A stretch of DNA of 64,000 nucleotides from Streptomyces sp. SID8374 (lineage in GTDB: Bacteria > Actinomycetota > Actinomycetes > Streptomycetales > Streptomycetaceae): assembly GCF_009865135.1 (NCBI RefSeq), contig NZ_WWGH01000001.1, positions 1,302,001 through 1,366,000 on the forward strand. Direction: 5' to 3'. The position numbers and the translations under genes were made by a program. How positions within the stretch are numbered: the stretch's first letter is position 1; every line of letters begins with the position of its first letter. Below are positions 49,887 through 59,131 of this stretch, piece by piece. The notes beneath the pieces were generated by a model. That model was not told the DNA's origin, searched no databases, and saw nothing but the letters and a program-made list of their open reading frames with translations.

Positions 49887-50338
49887 GCGGTCTTCCCTTC
49901 GGACAGCGCCTTGGCCGTCGCGTCCTTCCACGCCATCCAGCTCAGCAGCGCGCACTTGACCCGGGCGGGGTACTTGGAGACGCCGGCGAACGCGACGGCG
50001 TCCTCCAGCACCTCCTCCATCGCCTCGTCCGGCTCCAGCTGGCCCTTGGACTGCATCAGCTCCAGGAAGGCGGCCTGGATCTTCTGCGCCTCGGGCAGCT
50101 CCTTGCCGACGAGCAGCTCGTTCAGCACGGAGGCGGAGGCCTGGCTGATGGAGCAGCCCTGGCCCTCGTAGCTCACGTCGGCGATGGTCTCGCCGTCGTA
50201 CTTCACCCGGAGCGTGATCTCGTCGCCGCACGTCGGGTTGACGTGGTGCACCTCGGCGTCGCCGTCCCGCAGGCCGCGCCCGTGGGGGTGCTTGTAGTGG
50301 TCCAGGATCACTTCCTGGTACATGGAATCAAGCTTCAC
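49883..50338 (-). CDS. sufU: Fe-S assembly sulfur-transfer protein SufU
   Basis: A 151-residue SufU. The zinc/sulfur ligands are Cys37 and Asp39 (NPTCGDE), Cys62 (GQGCSIS) and Cys129 (ARVKCALL). It accepts persulfide sulfur from SufS. The start is 10 bp after the sufS stop. Confidence 0.93.
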   Translation of the reverse strand: MKLDSMYQEVILDHYKHPHGRGLRDGDAEVHHVNPTCGDEITLRVKYDGETIADVSYEGQGCSISQASASVLNELLVGKELPEAQKIQAAFLELMQSKGQLEPDEAMEEVLEDAVAFAGVSKYPARVKCALLSWMAWKDATAKALSEGKTA

Positions 50339-50348
50339 CGTTACACCC

Positions 50349-51617
50349 TCAGCCGAAGAAGTTCCGGACGTGCTCCAGCCCGTCCACCAGTGCGTCGACC
50401 TCGGCGGGCGTGGAGTACAGATAGAACGACGCTCGCGTCGTCGCGGGAATTCCGTACCTCAGGCAGACCGGGCGGGCGCAGTGGTGGCCGACCCGGACGC
50501 AGATGCCCATCTCGTCGAGGACCTGGCCCACGTCGTGCGGGTGGATGTCGCCGAGCGTGAAGGAGATCGTGGCCCCGCGGTCCTCGGCCGTCGCCGGACC
50601 GATGATCCGCAGGTCCGGGACCTCCAGCAGGCGCTTCACCGCGTACTGGGTGATCGCCTTCTCGTGCTGGTGGATGTTCTCCATGCCGATCGAGGAGAGG
50701 TAGTCCACGGCCGCGCCGAGGCCGACGGCCTGGGCGATCGGAGGCGTACCGGCCTCGAACTTGTGCGGCGCCGGGGCGTAGGTGGACGAGTGCATCGACA
50801 CGGTCTCGATCATCTCGCCGCCGCCCAGGAACGGCGGCAGGTCCTCCAGGAGCTCCTGCCGTCCCCAGAGCACGCCGATGCCGGTCGGGCCGACCATCTT
50901 GTGGCCGGTGAAGGCCACGAAGTCGGCCTGGAGCGCCTGCACGTCCAGCACCATGTGCGGGGCGGCCTGCGAGGCGTCGATGCAGACCAGCGCGCCGACC
51001 TGCTGGGCGCGGCGGATGATCTGCTCCACCGGGTTGACGGTGCCCAGGATGTTGGAGACCAGCGTGAAGGAGACGATCTTCGTCTTCTCGGTGATGATCT
51101 CGTCGATGTTCGACAGGTCGAGTCGGCCGTCGTCGGTGATGCCGAACCACTTCAGCTTCGCGCCGGTGCGCTGCGAGAGCAGCTGCCACGGCACGATGTT
51201 GGAGTGGTGCTCCATCTCCGTGGTGACGATCTCGGTGTCGCGGTCCACCCGGTAGGGCTCGTCCGCCCAGCCGAGCATGTTGGCCACGAGGTTGAGCGAC
51301 TCCGAGGCGTTCTTGGTGAAGATCACCTCGTCGCGGCTCGGCGCGTTGATGAAGGCCGCGACCTTGTCACGGGCGCCTTCGTACAGCGCGGTGGCCTCCT
51401 CGGCGATCGTGTAGACGCCTCGGTGCACGTTCGCATTGTGGCGCTCGTAGTACGTGTTGAGCGCGTCGAGGACCTGGCGCGGCTTCTGCGAGGTCGCCGC
51501 GGAGTCCAGGTAGAGGATCTTCTTGCCGTCGTGGACCGTGCGGTCCAGGATCGGGAAGTCCTTGCGGATCGCCTCGGTGTCGAGGAGGCCGGTGAGCCCC
51601 TGTCGGGCGTCAGTCAC
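50349..51617 (-). CDS. sufS: Group II cysteine desulfurase SufS
   Basis: A 422-residue PLP enzyme that takes sulfur from cysteine for cluster assembly. Motifs: YLDSAATSQKP, EHHSNIVPWQ, the PLP aspartate in CIDASQAAPH, Schiff-base lysine in FTGHKMVGPTGIG and catalytic cysteine in RVGHHCARP. GTG 51617 overlaps the sufC TGA (GTGA). Fifth structural gene of the operon. Confidence 0.95.
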   Translation of the reverse strand: MTDARQGLTGLLDTEAIRKDFPILDRTVHDGKKILYLDSAATSQKPRQVLDALNTYYERHNANVHRGVYTIAEEATALYEGARDKVAAFINAPSRDEVIFTKNASESLNLVANMLGWADEPYRVDRDTEIVTTEMEHHSNIVPWQLLSQRTGAKLKWFGITDDGRLDLSNIDEIITEKTKIVSFTLVSNILGTVNPVEQIIRRAQQVGALVCIDASQAAPHMVLDVQALQADFVAFTGHKMVGPTGIGVLWGRQELLEDLPPFLGGGEMIETVSMHSSTYAPAPHKFEAGTPPIAQAVGLGAAVDYLSSIGMENIHQHEKAITQYAVKRLLEVPDLRIIGPATAEDRGATISFTLGDIHPHDVGQVLDEMGICVRVGHHCARPVCLRYGIPATTRASFYLYSTPAEVDALVDGLEHVRNFFG

Positions 51618-52378
51618 GCGGAAGCGCCACCCTTCGTGTATGCCTCGTAGCCCTCGTTCTCCAGCTGGTCGGCCAGCTCGGCACCGCCGGAGGCCGCGAT
51701 CCGGCCGTTGGCGAACACGTGCACGAAGTCGGGCTGGATGTACTTCAGGATCCGGGTGTAGTGCGTGATCAGCAGCGTGCCGACCTCGCCGGTCGCGCGG
51801 ACCCGGTTGACGCCCTCGGAGACGGTCTTGAGCGCGTCGACGTCCAGACCGGAGTCGGTCTCGTCCAGGACTGCGATCTTCGGCTTGAGGAGCTCCAGCT
51901 GGAGGATCTCGTGGCGCTTCTTCTCACCGCCGGAGAAGCCCTCGTTGACGTTGCGCTCGGCGAAGGCGGGGTCCATCTGGAGCCCGGCCATCGTCTCCTT
52001 GACCTCCTTGACCCACGTACGCAGCTTGGGGGCCTCGCCGCGGACGGCGGTGGCGGAGGTGCGCAGGAAGTTGGAGACCGAGACACCGGGGATCTCGACG
52101 GGGTACTGCATGGCCAGGAAGAGGCCGGCGCGGGCGCGCTCGTCGACGGACATCTCCAGGACGTCCTCGCCGTCCAGGGTGACCGTGCCACTCGTGATCG
52201 TGTACTTGGGGTGACCCGCGAGCGAGTACGCGAGGGTGGACTTGCCGGACCCGTTGGGGCCCATGATGGCGTGGGTCTCGCCCTGCTTCACGGTCAGGTC
52301 GACGCCCTTGAGGATCTCCTTCGTGGCGTTGTCGGCCTCGACGGAGACGTGCAGGTCGCGGATTTCAAGCGTTGCCAT
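51614..52378 (-). CDS. sufC: Fe-S assembly ATPase SufC
   Basis: A 254-residue ABC-type ATPase of the SufBCD scaffold. Walker A GPNGSGKST (40-48), signature FSGGEKKR, Walker B IAVLDETDSGLD and the SufC-typical MQYPVEIPGVSVSNFLR are present. ATG 52378 begins MATLEIRD; an upstream frame extends into the Rieske gene without family sequence. Confidence 0.96.
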   Translation of the reverse strand: MATLEIRDLHVSVEADNATKEILKGVDLTVKQGETHAIMGPNGSGKSTLAYSLAGHPKYTITSGTVTLDGEDVLEMSVDERARAGLFLAMQYPVEIPGVSVSNFLRTSATAVRGEAPKLRTWVKEVKETMAGLQMDPAFAERNVNEGFSGGEKKRHEILQLELLKPKIAVLDETDSGLDVDALKTVSEGVNRVRATGEVGTLLITHYTRILKYIQPDFVHVFANGRIAASGGAELADQLENEGYEAYTKGGASA

Positions 52379-52385
52379 GGGTGAC

Positions 52386-52703
52386 TCAGGACTCCTGGGT
52401 GACGGAGACGAGCACATCGTCCCCTTCGATCTTTACGGGGTATACGGGGACGGGGCGCGTCGCGGGAAGGCCGGACGGCTTGCCGGTGCGGAGGTCGAAC
52501 GACGATCCGTGCAGCCAGCACTCGATCGCGCAGTCCTCCACCTCGCCCTCCGAGAGCGACACGTTCGCGTGCGAGCAGATGTCGTTGATCGCGAACACCT
52601 CGCCCTCGGTGCGGACGACGGAGACCGGTGTGCCGTCGAGTTCCACCCTCTTGGGGGTGTCGTCCTCCAGCTCACTCAGCGCACAGGCTTTGACGAAGGA
52701 CAT
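52386..52703 (-). CDS. Rieske [2Fe-2S] protein within the suf operon
   Basis: A 105-residue ferredoxin-like protein with both Rieske boxes: CSHANVSLSEG and CWLHGSSFDL. It is embedded between sufD and sufC (1-bp and 7-bp junctions), as in other actinobacteria. Its job in the operon is unknown; it may donate electrons during cluster assembly. Confidence 0.92.
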   Translation of the reverse strand: MSFVKACALSELEDDTPKRVELDGTPVSVVRTEGEVFAINDICSHANVSLSEGEVEDCAIECWLHGSSFDLRTGKPSGLPATRPVPVYPVKIEGDDVLVSVTQES

Positions 52704-53920
52704 CAGACGGACGCCTTCAGCTCGGCCTCGATCTTGTCGAGGAGCCGTGCTTCCACGTCCGGCAGGCCGATCTGCTGGACCAGCTCGGCGAAGAAGCCGC
52801 GCACGACCAGGCGGCGGGCCTCCTCGGCCGGGATGCCGCGGGACTGGAGGTAGAAGAGCTGCTCGTCGTCGAAGCGGCCGGTCGCCGAGGCGTGGCCGGC
52901 GCCGACGATCTCGCCGGTCTCGATCTCCAGGTTGGGTACGGAGTCGACCCGGGCGCCGTCGGTGAGGACGAGGTTCCGGTTCATCTCGTAGGTGTCGGTG
53001 CCCTCGGCCGCGGCCTGGATGAGGACGTCCCCGATCCAGACGGCGTGGGCTCCCTCGCCCTGGAGCGCGCCCTTGTACACCGCGTTGGACTTGCAGTGCG
53101 GGGTGTTGTGGTCGACCAGGAGGCGGTGCTCCTGGTGCTGGCCCTTGTCGGTGAAGTACAGACCGAAGAGCTCCGCCTCGCCGCCGGGCGCCGCGTAGGC
53201 GACCCGCGGGTGCAGGCGGACGAGGTCGCCGCCGAAGGTGACGACGATCGACTTGAAGGAGGCGTCACGGCCGACCAGCGCGTTGTGCTGGCCGACGTGG
53301 ACGGCCGTGTCGTCCCAGTCCTGGACGGAGACGACGGTCAGCTTGGCGCCGTCGCCCAGCACGTAGTCGACGTTGGCGGCGAGCACCGCGTCACCGGTGT
53401 GGTCGATGACGACGACGGCCTCGGCGAAGGGCTTCAACTCGATGAGCTGGTGGCCGTAGGCGGTGCCGCCCTCACCGTGCACGGTGATCCGGACCGGCTC
53501 GGTGAGCACGGCCTCCTTGGCGACGGTGACGACCGAGGCCTGCTCGAAGGAGCTGTACGCCTGGGCGGCGACCCGGTCCACCGGCGTACCGGCCTTGCCG
53601 AGCCGTGCGTCGTCGCGGCCGACGGTCTCGACGGTGACGCCCTCGGGCGCCTCGATCGCGACCTTCACGCCGCCGCCGTTCGCGACGGCGGTGCCGTCGT
53701 GCAGCCCGCGCAGCCGCTCCAGCGGGGTGAAGCGCCACTCCTCCTCGCGACCGTGCGGGACGGGGAAGTCCGCGACGTCGAAGGACGGGGGCGCGCTCAT
53801 GCGCGTGGCGACGGTCGACTCGGCGGCCACCGCGATGGAGCCGGCGGTGGTGGAGCCCACCGGAGGGGGTCCCCCCGCTCGAGCGGAGCCGAGAGTGGGG
53901 GAGTTCTGAGCCTCAGCCAT
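52703..53920 (-). CDS. sufD: Fe-S assembly scaffold subunit SufD
   Basis: A 405-residue SufD that pairs with SufB and SufC. The beta-helix core includes YFTDKGQHQEHRLLVDHNTPHCKSNAVYKGAL and ARRLVVRGFFAELVQQI. ATG 53920 (MAEAQN) is preferred to TTG 53950, which has no ribosome-binding site. Residues about 6-19 (SPTLGSARAGGPPP) are encoded by a palindromic short repeat inserted in frame, lying before the conserved VGSTTAG segment. Confidence 0.92.
   Translation of the reverse strand: MAEAQNSPTLGSARAGGPPPVGSTTAGSIAVAAESTVATRMSAPPSFDVADFPVPHGREEEWRFTPLERLRGLHDGTAVANGGGVKVAIEAPEGVTVETVGRDDARLGKAGTPVDRVAAQAYSSFEQASVVTVAKEAVLTEPVRITVHGEGGTAYGHQLIELKPFAEAVVVIDHTGDAVLAANVDYVLGDGAKLTVVSVQDWDDTAVHVGQHNALVGRDASFKSIVVTFGGDLVRLHPRVAYAAPGGEAELFGLYFTDKGQHQEHRLLVDHNTPHCKSNAVYKGALQGEGAHAVWIGDVLIQAAAEGTDTYEMNRNLVLTDGARVDSVPNLEIETGEIVGAGHASATGRFDDEQLFYLQSRGIPAEEARRLVVRGFFAELVQQIGLPDVEARLLDKIEAELKASV
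53862..53904. repeat. Short palindromic interspersed repeat inserted in sufD
   Basis: About 43 bp with a GGGGGTCCCCCCGCTCGAGC half and a GAGAGTGGGGGAG end around the perfect palindrome CCGCTCGAGCGG. From memory, nearly identical elements recur in many Streptomyces genomes, often in intergenic or loop-encoding positions. Here it adds about 14 residues to SufD without breaking the frame. Confidence 0.7.
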
Positions 53921-54022
53921 GGCTGTCGTAGTGCTCGCTTTCTCAGTCAAGAAGGGGGTGGTTCGGTAGGGGGCCGGGGCGGCCGCGTGCGACCGCCCCG
54001 TGTCGTCCTCGGGTGCGAGGAC

Positions 54023-55444
54023 CTAGCCGACCGAACCCTCCATCTGCAGCTCGATCAGCCGGTTGAGCTCCAGGGCGTACTCCATGGGCAGCTCCTTCGC
54101 GATCGGCTCCACGAAGCCGCGCACGATCATCGCCATGGCCTCGAACTCGGTGAGTCCGCGGCTCATGAGGTAGAAGAGCTGGTCCTCGGAGACCTTGGAG
54201 ACGGTCGCCTCGTGGCCCATCGACACGTCGTCCTCGCGGACATCGACGTAGGGGTAGGTGTCCGAGCGGGAGATCGTGTCGACGAGGAGAGCGTCGCAGA
54301 GCACGTTGGACTTCGCGCCCGGCGCGCCCTCGCCGATCTCGATCAGACCGCGGTAGGACGTACGGCCGCCGCCTCGCGCCACCGACTTGGAGACGATGTT
54401 CGAGGAGGTGTTCGGCGCCATGTGGACCATCTTGGCGCCGGCGTCCTGGTGCTGGCCCTCGCCCGCGAAGGCGATGGAGAGCGTCTCGCCCTTGGCGTGC
54501 TCGCCCATCAGGTAGACGGCCGGGTACTTCATGGTGACCTTGGAGCCGATGTTGCCGTCGACCCACTCCATGGTCGCGCCCTCGTAGGCCACGGCCCGCT
54601 TGGTGACCAGGTTGTAGACGTTGTTCGACCAGTTCTGGATCGTCGTGTAGCGGCAGCGGCCGCCCTTCTTCACGATGATCTCGACCACGGCGCTGTGCAG
54701 CGAGTCCGAGGAGTAGATCGGGGCGGTGCAGCCCTCGACGTAGTGGACGTAGGCGTCCTCGTCGACGATGATCAGCGTCCGCTCGAACTGGCCCATGTTC
54801 TCCGTGTTGATACGGAAGTAGGCCTGGAGCGGGATCTCGACGTGGACGCCCTTGGGCACGTAGATGAACGAGCCGCCGGACCACACGGCCGAGTTCAGCG
54901 AGGCGAACTTGTTGTCACCGACGGGGATGACGGTGCCGAAGTACTCCTTGAAGAGCTCCGGGTGCTCCTTCAGCGCGGTGTCGGTGTCCATGAAGATGAC
55001 ACCCTGCGCCTCCAGCTCCTCGTTGATCTGGTGGTAGACGACCTCGGACTCGTACTGCGCGGCGACACCGGCGACGAGGCGCTGCTTCTCCGCCTCGGGG
55101 ATGCCGAGCTTGTCGTAGGTGTTCTTGATGTCCTCGGGCAAGTCCTCCCAGGAGGCCGCCTGCTTCTCCGTGGACCGCACGAAGTACTTGATGTTGTCGA
55201 AGTCGATGCCCGACAGGTCGGAGCCCCAGTTCGGCATGGGCTTCTTGCCGAAGAGCTTGAGGCCCTTGAGCCGCAGCTTCAGCATCCACTCCGGCTCGTT
55301 CTTCTTCTCCGAGATGTCGCGGACGACAGCCTCGGACAGGCCGCGCTTCGCCGCCGCGCCTGCCGCGTCGGAGTCGGCCCAGCCGAATTCGTACGTACCC
55401 AGGCCCTCGAGCTCAGGGTGGGCAGTCTCCGTGGGGAGCGTCAT
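54023..55444 (-). CDS. sufB: Fe-S assembly scaffold subunit SufB
   Basis: A 473-residue SufB, the usual length. Signatures are [64 protein letters not shown] and [34 protein letters not shown]. It is the main cluster scaffold. Its ATG overlaps the sufR TGA by 4 bp. sufD follows after 102 bp, the largest gap in the operon. Confidence 0.96.
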   Translation of the reverse strand: MTLPTETAHPELEGLGTYEFGWADSDAAGAAAKRGLSEAVVRDISEKKNEPEWMLKLRLKGLKLFGKKPMPNWGSDLSGIDFDNIKYFVRSTEKQAASWEDLPEDIKNTYDKLGIPEAEKQRLVAGVAAQYESEVVYHQINEELEAQGVIFMDTDTALKEHPELFKEYFGTVIPVGDNKFASLNSAVWSGGSFIYVPKGVHVEIPLQAYFRINTENMGQFERTLIIVDEDAYVHYVEGCTAPIYSSDSLHSAVVEIIVKKGGRCRYTTIQNWSNNVYNLVTKRAVAYEGATMEWVDGNIGSKVTMKYPAVYLMGEHAKGETLSIAFAGEGQHQDAGAKMVHMAPNTSSNIVSKSVARGGGRTSYRGLIEIGEGAPGAKSNVLCDALLVDTISRSDTYPYVDVREDDVSMGHEATVSKVSEDQLFYLMSRGLTEFEAMAMIVRGFVEPIAKELPMEYALELNRLIELQMEGSVG

Positions 55445-56184
55445 GCGGGGTTCCTCCCGGCCGTGCTTGCAGATGCTGAATGGGTGGTCTGTGGGGGTGC
55501 TGTCTGGCCGCTGCGCGGCACGTATGTCGTGCACACGCCGTCGCCGTGGGCGAGGGTGGCCAGACGCTGCACATGGGTCCCGAGGAGGCTGGAGAAGAAT
55601 TCCGTCTCCGCCTCGCACAGCTGTGGGAACTGCTCGGCGACATGCGCCACCGGGCAGTGGTGCTGGCACAGCTGCTCGCCCTGCTGGGGGCCCGGCGCGC
55701 TTCGCGCCGTAGCAGCGTACCCGTCGGCGCTCAGGGCCCTGGCGAGGGCCTCCGTGCGCTCCGAGGGCTCCGCGGCCTCGACCGCGGCGCGGTACGCCTC
55801 GCCCATCGCCGCCATCCGGGCACGGGCGAAGGCGGTGACCGCCTCGTCCCCGCCGGACTCGGCGATGAAGCGCAGGGCGTCCGCGGCCAGCTTGTCGTAG
55901 GACTGGTCGAAGGCGTCCCGGCCGCAGTCCGTCAGGGCGAACACCTTGGCGGGCCTGCCGCGGGTCCGCGCCCCGTAGACCCGCTGTTCACGGGCTTCGA
56001 CGACACCGTCGGAGACGAGTGCGTCCAGGTGGCGGCGGACGGCGGCCTGGGTGAGGCCGACGCGCTTGGCCAGATCGGCGGCGGTGGACGGACCGTGGTC
56101 CAGGATGGAGCGCGCGACCCGGTTGCGCGTGGAGCGCTCACCGGTCGCGAGTTCCTCCTGGGGAGACCCACCGTCGTATTTCAC
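55441..56184 (-). CDS. sufR: SufR-type Fe-S-sensing repressor of the suf operon
   Basis: A 247-residue winged-helix regulator. Helix-turn-helix: [26 protein letters not shown] with wing [17 protein letters not shown]. The C-terminal domain has the cluster ligands Cys173, Cys177 and Cys190 (CQHHC-x12-C). GTG 56184 is chosen as start (VKYDGG); it has no ribosome-binding site, so the mRNA may be leaderless. SufR proteins repress suf when holding a cluster. A CAAC-N6-GTTG site covers its start. Confidence 0.9.
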   Translation of the reverse strand: MKYDGGSPQEELATGERSTRNRVARSILDHGPSTAADLAKRVGLTQAAVRRHLDALVSDGVVEAREQRVYGARTRGRPAKVFALTDCGRDAFDQSYDKLAADALRFIAESGGDEAVTAFARARMAAMGEAYRAAVEAAEPSERTEALARALSADGYAATARSAPGPQQGEQLCQHHCPVAHVAEQFPQLCEAETEFFSSLLGTHVQRLATLAHGDGVCTTYVPRSGQTAPPQTTHSASASTAGRNPA

Positions 56185-56197
56185 AACACCATTGTTG
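56184..56197 (-). promoter_or_regulatory. sufR: SufR-type operator CAAC-N6-GTTG
   Basis: CAACACCATTGTTG fits the inverted repeat CAAC-N6-GTTG described for cyanobacterial SufR. It overlaps the sufR start codon by 1 nt, so SufR bound here would block initiation or early elongation of the whole sufR-B-D-C-S-U-T transcript. Confidence 0.7.
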
Positions 56198-56256
56198 CGT
56201 AATTCATTCGGCCATGACAACCACGGTCCGGAACGATCTACGGTGTGGTTCGTCAC

Positions 56257-56270
56257 TTAGGGTTACCTAA
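56257..56270. promoter_or_regulatory. TTAGG-GTTA-CCTAA palindrome between sufR and the ABC exporter
   Basis: A perfect inverted repeat of 5-bp arms lies 51 bp before the exporter start and 73 bp before the sufR start. The arms equal the outer arms of a DtxR/IdeR iron box, but the spacer is 4 bp rather than 9, so it is not a regular iron box. Confidence 0.4.
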
Positions 56271-56320
56271 TCTGGCCCCGCGGGAGGGCCCGCGCGAGGC
56301 GCTGCCTAGACTTACGCGCC

Positions 56321-57247
56321 ATGGAGAACGAGCCCGTCGTACAGGTCAACGGCCTGGTGAAGCGGTACGGCACGAAGACCGCGGTGGACGGCCTCGATCT
56401 GGTCGTGGCGTCGGGCGCGGTGACGGCCGTCCTGGGCCCGAACGGCGCCGGGAAGACCACCACGGTCGAGACCTGCGAGGGGTACCGCCGACCCGACTCC
56501 GGCACCGTACGCGTCCTCGGACTCGACCCGGTCACCGACGCCGAGCGGCTGCGCCCCCGGATCGGGGTCATGCTCCAGTCCGGCGGTGTCTACTCCGGCG
56601 CCCGCGCCGACGAGATGCTCCGCCACATGGCCAGGCTGCACGCCCACCCGCTGGACGTGGACGCCCTGATCGAACGCCTCGGCCTCGGCTCCTGCGGCCG
56701 CACCACCTACCGCCGGCTCTCCGGCGGCCAGCAGCAGCGCCTCGCCCTGGCCCTCGCGGTCGTCGGCCGACCCGAGCTGGTCTTCCTGGACGAGCCGACC
56801 GCCGGGCTGGACCCGCAGGCCCGCCGCTCCACCTGGGACCTGGTGCGCGAGCTGCGCGCCGACGGGGTCTCCGTGGTGCTGACCACCCACTTCATGGACG
56901 AGGCCGAGGCGCTCGCCGACGACGTCGCGATCATCGACGCGGGCCGGGTCATCGCCCAGGGCTCCCCCGAGCAGCTCTGCCGGGGCGGCGCCGAGAACAC
57001 CCTGCGCTTCACCGGACGTACGGGACTCGACCTCGGCTCCCTCGTCAAGGCGCTGCCCGACGGCTCCGAGGCCGCCGAGCCGGTCCCGGGGACGTACCGC
57101 ATCACCGGTGCCATCGACCCGCAGCTGCTGGCCACCGTCACCTCCTGGTGCGCCCAGCACGGGGTGATGCCCGAGGGCATCTCGGTGGAGCGGCACACCC
57201 TGGAGGACGTCTTCCTCGAACTGACCGGCAAGGAGCTGCGCGCATGA
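56321..57247 (+). CDS. ABC-2 type exporter ATPase
   Basis: A 308-residue ATPase: Walker A GPNGAGKTTT, signature LSGGQQQR, Walker B LVFLDEPTAGLD, switch histidine in VVLTTHFMDEAE. The C-terminal extension (residues about 220-308) is typical of DrrA-like drug or lipid exporters. It overlaps the permease gene by 4 bp and diverges from sufR. The cargo is unknown; position next to ctaA suggests, but does not prove, a link to heme or cytochrome assembly. Confidence 0.88.
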   Translation: MENEPVVQVNGLVKRYGTKTAVDGLDLVVASGAVTAVLGPNGAGKTTTVETCEGYRRPDSGTVRVLGLDPVTDAERLRPRIGVMLQSGGVYSGARADEMLRHMARLHAHPLDVDALIERLGLGSCGRTTYRRLSGGQQQRLALALAVVGRPELVFLDEPTAGLDPQARRSTWDLVRELRADGVSVVLTTHFMDEAEALADDVAIIDAGRVIAQGSPEQLCRGGAENTLRFTGRTGLDLGSLVKALPDGSEAAEPVPGTYRITGAIDPQLLATVTSWCAQHGVMPEGISVERHTLEDVFLELTGKELRA

Positions 57248-58011
57248 GCGCCGGTACGTACACCCCGCGCCCCGGCGCCGCCCCGCTCCCCCGGATGATC
57301 GCCGCGCAGACCGCGCTGGAGACCCGGATGCTGCTGCGCAACGGCGAGCAGCTGCTGCTGACGGTGATCATCCCGACGCTGCTGCTCGTGCTGTTCAGCG
57401 CGGTCGACATCGTGGACACCGGCTCGGGCGCGTCGGTCGACTTCCTGGCGCCGGGCATCCTCGCGCTGGCCGTGATGTCGACGGCCTTCACCGGCCAGGC
57501 CATCGCCACCGGCTTCGAGCGCCGCTACGGGGTCCTCAAGCGGCTCGGGGCCTCCCCGCTGCCGCGCTGGGCGCTGATGACGGCGAAGACGCTGTCGGTG
57601 CTGGTCACCGAGGTGCTCCAGGTGCTGCTGCTGACCGCGATCGCCTTCACGCTCGGCTGGTCGCCGCAGGGCAACCCGCTCTCCGTGCTGCTGCTCCTGG
57701 TGCTGGGGACCGCCGCGTTCTCCGGGCTCGGGCTGCTGATGGCCGGGACGCTGAAGGCCGAGGCGACGCTCGCCGCCGCCAACCTGGTCTTCCTGCTGCT
57801 GCTGGTCGGCGGCGGGGTCATCGTGCCGCTGGACAAGTTCCCGGACGCGGTGCAGTCGGTGCTGGGGCTGCTGCCCATCTCGGCGCTCTCGGAGGGGCTG
57901 CGGGACGTCCTCCAGCACGGCGCGTCGATGCCGTGGGGCCAGGCCGGGATCCTGGCGGTCTGGGCGGTGCTGGGACTGGGCGCGGCGGCGAAGTTCTTCC
58001 GCTGGGAGTAG
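57244..58011 (+). CDS. ABC-2 type exporter permease
   Basis: A 255-residue membrane protein with six hydrophobic segments and the ABC-2 pattern ATGFERRYGVLKRLGASPLPRWALMTAKTLSVLV, ending with GLLPISALSEGLRDVLQHG. ATG 57244 overlaps the ATPase stop (ATGA). Together the two genes form a complete exporter. Confidence 0.88.
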   Translation: MSAGTYTPRPGAAPLPRMIAAQTALETRMLLRNGEQLLLTVIIPTLLLVLFSAVDIVDTGSGASVDFLAPGILALAVMSTAFTGQAIATGFERRYGVLKRLGASPLPRWALMTAKTLSVLVTEVLQVLLLTAIAFTLGWSPQGNPLSVLLLLVLGTAAFSGLGLLMAGTLKAEATLAAANLVFLLLLVGGGVIVPLDKFPDAVQSVLGLLPISALSEGLRDVLQHGASMPWGQAGILAVWAVLGLGAAAKFFRWE

Positions 58012-58065
58012 GCCGACCGGGGACTTTCACGGGCAAGCCGCCACGAACCCACCCCTCGTGAAAAC

Positions 58066-59073
58066 ATGCACAAGCCTCGTCCTACGATGGTCCGCGTGGA
58101 AACCCCCATCTCTGCCATCGCCAAGCGCTGGACGCCGTCCACCACCGTGGTGAAGCGTGCCGCGCTCTCCGCCGTGATGATGAGCGTCTTCATCATCGTG
58201 ACCGGCGGTGCCGTCCGGCTGACCGGTTCGGGCCTCGGCTGCGACACCTGGCCCAAGTGCACCGACGACAGCCTGTTCGCGACGCCCGAGCAGGGGCTGC
58301 ACGGCGCGATCGAGTTCGGCAACCGGATGCTGACGTACGTCCTGTCGGCGGCCGTCGGCTGGACCATCGTCGCCACCCGCTCCGCCAAGCCGCGCCGCCG
58401 CAAGGTGACCCGGCTTGCCTGGTCGCAGTTCTGGATCGTGCTGGGCAACGCCGTCCTCGGCGGCATCACCGTCTGGGCGGGGCTCAACCCGTGGACGGTG
58501 GCCGGGCACTTCCTGCTCGCCAACGCGCTGCTCGCCGTCACCGTGATCACCTGGGTGAGGATCGGCGAGGGCGACGGCCCCGCGCGGCCCCGCGCTCCCC
58601 TGCCGGTACGCCGCCTCTCCTGGGCGATCCTGGCGACCACCGTGGTCCTCATCGTGCTGGGCACCTCGGTGACCGGTTCCGGCAAGCACGCGGGCGACAG
58701 CAGCGACGTACCGCGTATGCCGTGGGACTGGTCGGCCGCCGCCCATGTGCACGCCATCGCCGCCTGGGTGGTCTGCGCGCTGGCCATCGCGATGTGGCTG
58801 GCCCTGCGGGTGGTCGACGCCCCCGCCGACACCCGGGCCCGCGCCCGCGATCTGCTCGTCGTGCTGCTCGCCCAGGGCGCGATCGGGTACGTCCAGTACT
58901 TCAGCGACGTCCCCGAGATCCTGGTCGGCATCCACATGTTCGGCTCGGCCATCATGTGGATCGCCGTGATCCGCCTGGTGATGAGCATGCGCGAGCGCGG
59001 CGACGACGTACCGGCTCCGCTGCCGGGCCCGTCCGCCTCCGCCGAGCAGCGGGAGTCGGCGCAGGCTCTCTGA
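58066..59073 (+). CDS. ctaA: Heme A synthase CtaA (COX15)
   Basis: About 335 residues with eight membrane helices in two similar halves. VTGGAVRLTGSGLGCDTWPKC contains the conserved cysteine pair, and histidines lie in GLHGAIEFGNRML, VAGHFLLANALL, HVHAIAAWV and GIHMFGSAI. It oxidises heme O to heme A for cytochrome aa3. The start is uncertain: ATG 58066, ATG 58087 and GTG 58096 are possible, none with a ribosome-binding site. TACGAT just before 58096 could be a -10 of a leaderless mRNA. Confidence 0.9.
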   Translation: MHKPRPTMVRVETPISAIAKRWTPSTTVVKRAALSAVMMSVFIIVTGGAVRLTGSGLGCDTWPKCTDDSLFATPEQGLHGAIEFGNRMLTYVLSAAVGWTIVATRSAKPRRRKVTRLAWSQFWIVLGNAVLGGITVWAGLNPWTVAGHFLLANALLAVTVITWVRIGEGDGPARPRAPLPVRRLSWAILATTVVLIVLGTSVTGSGKHAGDSSDVPRMPWDWSAAAHVHAIAAWVVCALAIAMWLALRVVDAPADTRARARDLLVVLLAQGAIGYVQYFSDVPEILVGIHMFGSAIMWIAVIRLVMSMRERGDDVPAPLPGPSASAEQRESAQAL

Positions 59074-59080
59074 ACGGCCG

Positions 59081-59126
59081 TACGGAGAAGGGGCGGCGGG
59101 CACAGGCCCGCCGCCCCTTCTCCGTA
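59081..59126. terminator. Bidirectional terminator after ctaA
   Basis: A perfect 21-bp stem (59081-59101 with 59106-59126) with loop ACAG lies between the convergent ctaA and hypothetical-gene stops. Confidence 0.9.
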
Positions 59127-59131
59127 TCCGC

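Noticed and set aside
53921..53950. TTG start of SufD ten codons upstream
   Set aside because: No ribosome-binding site precedes it and the family N terminus begins at MAEAQN.
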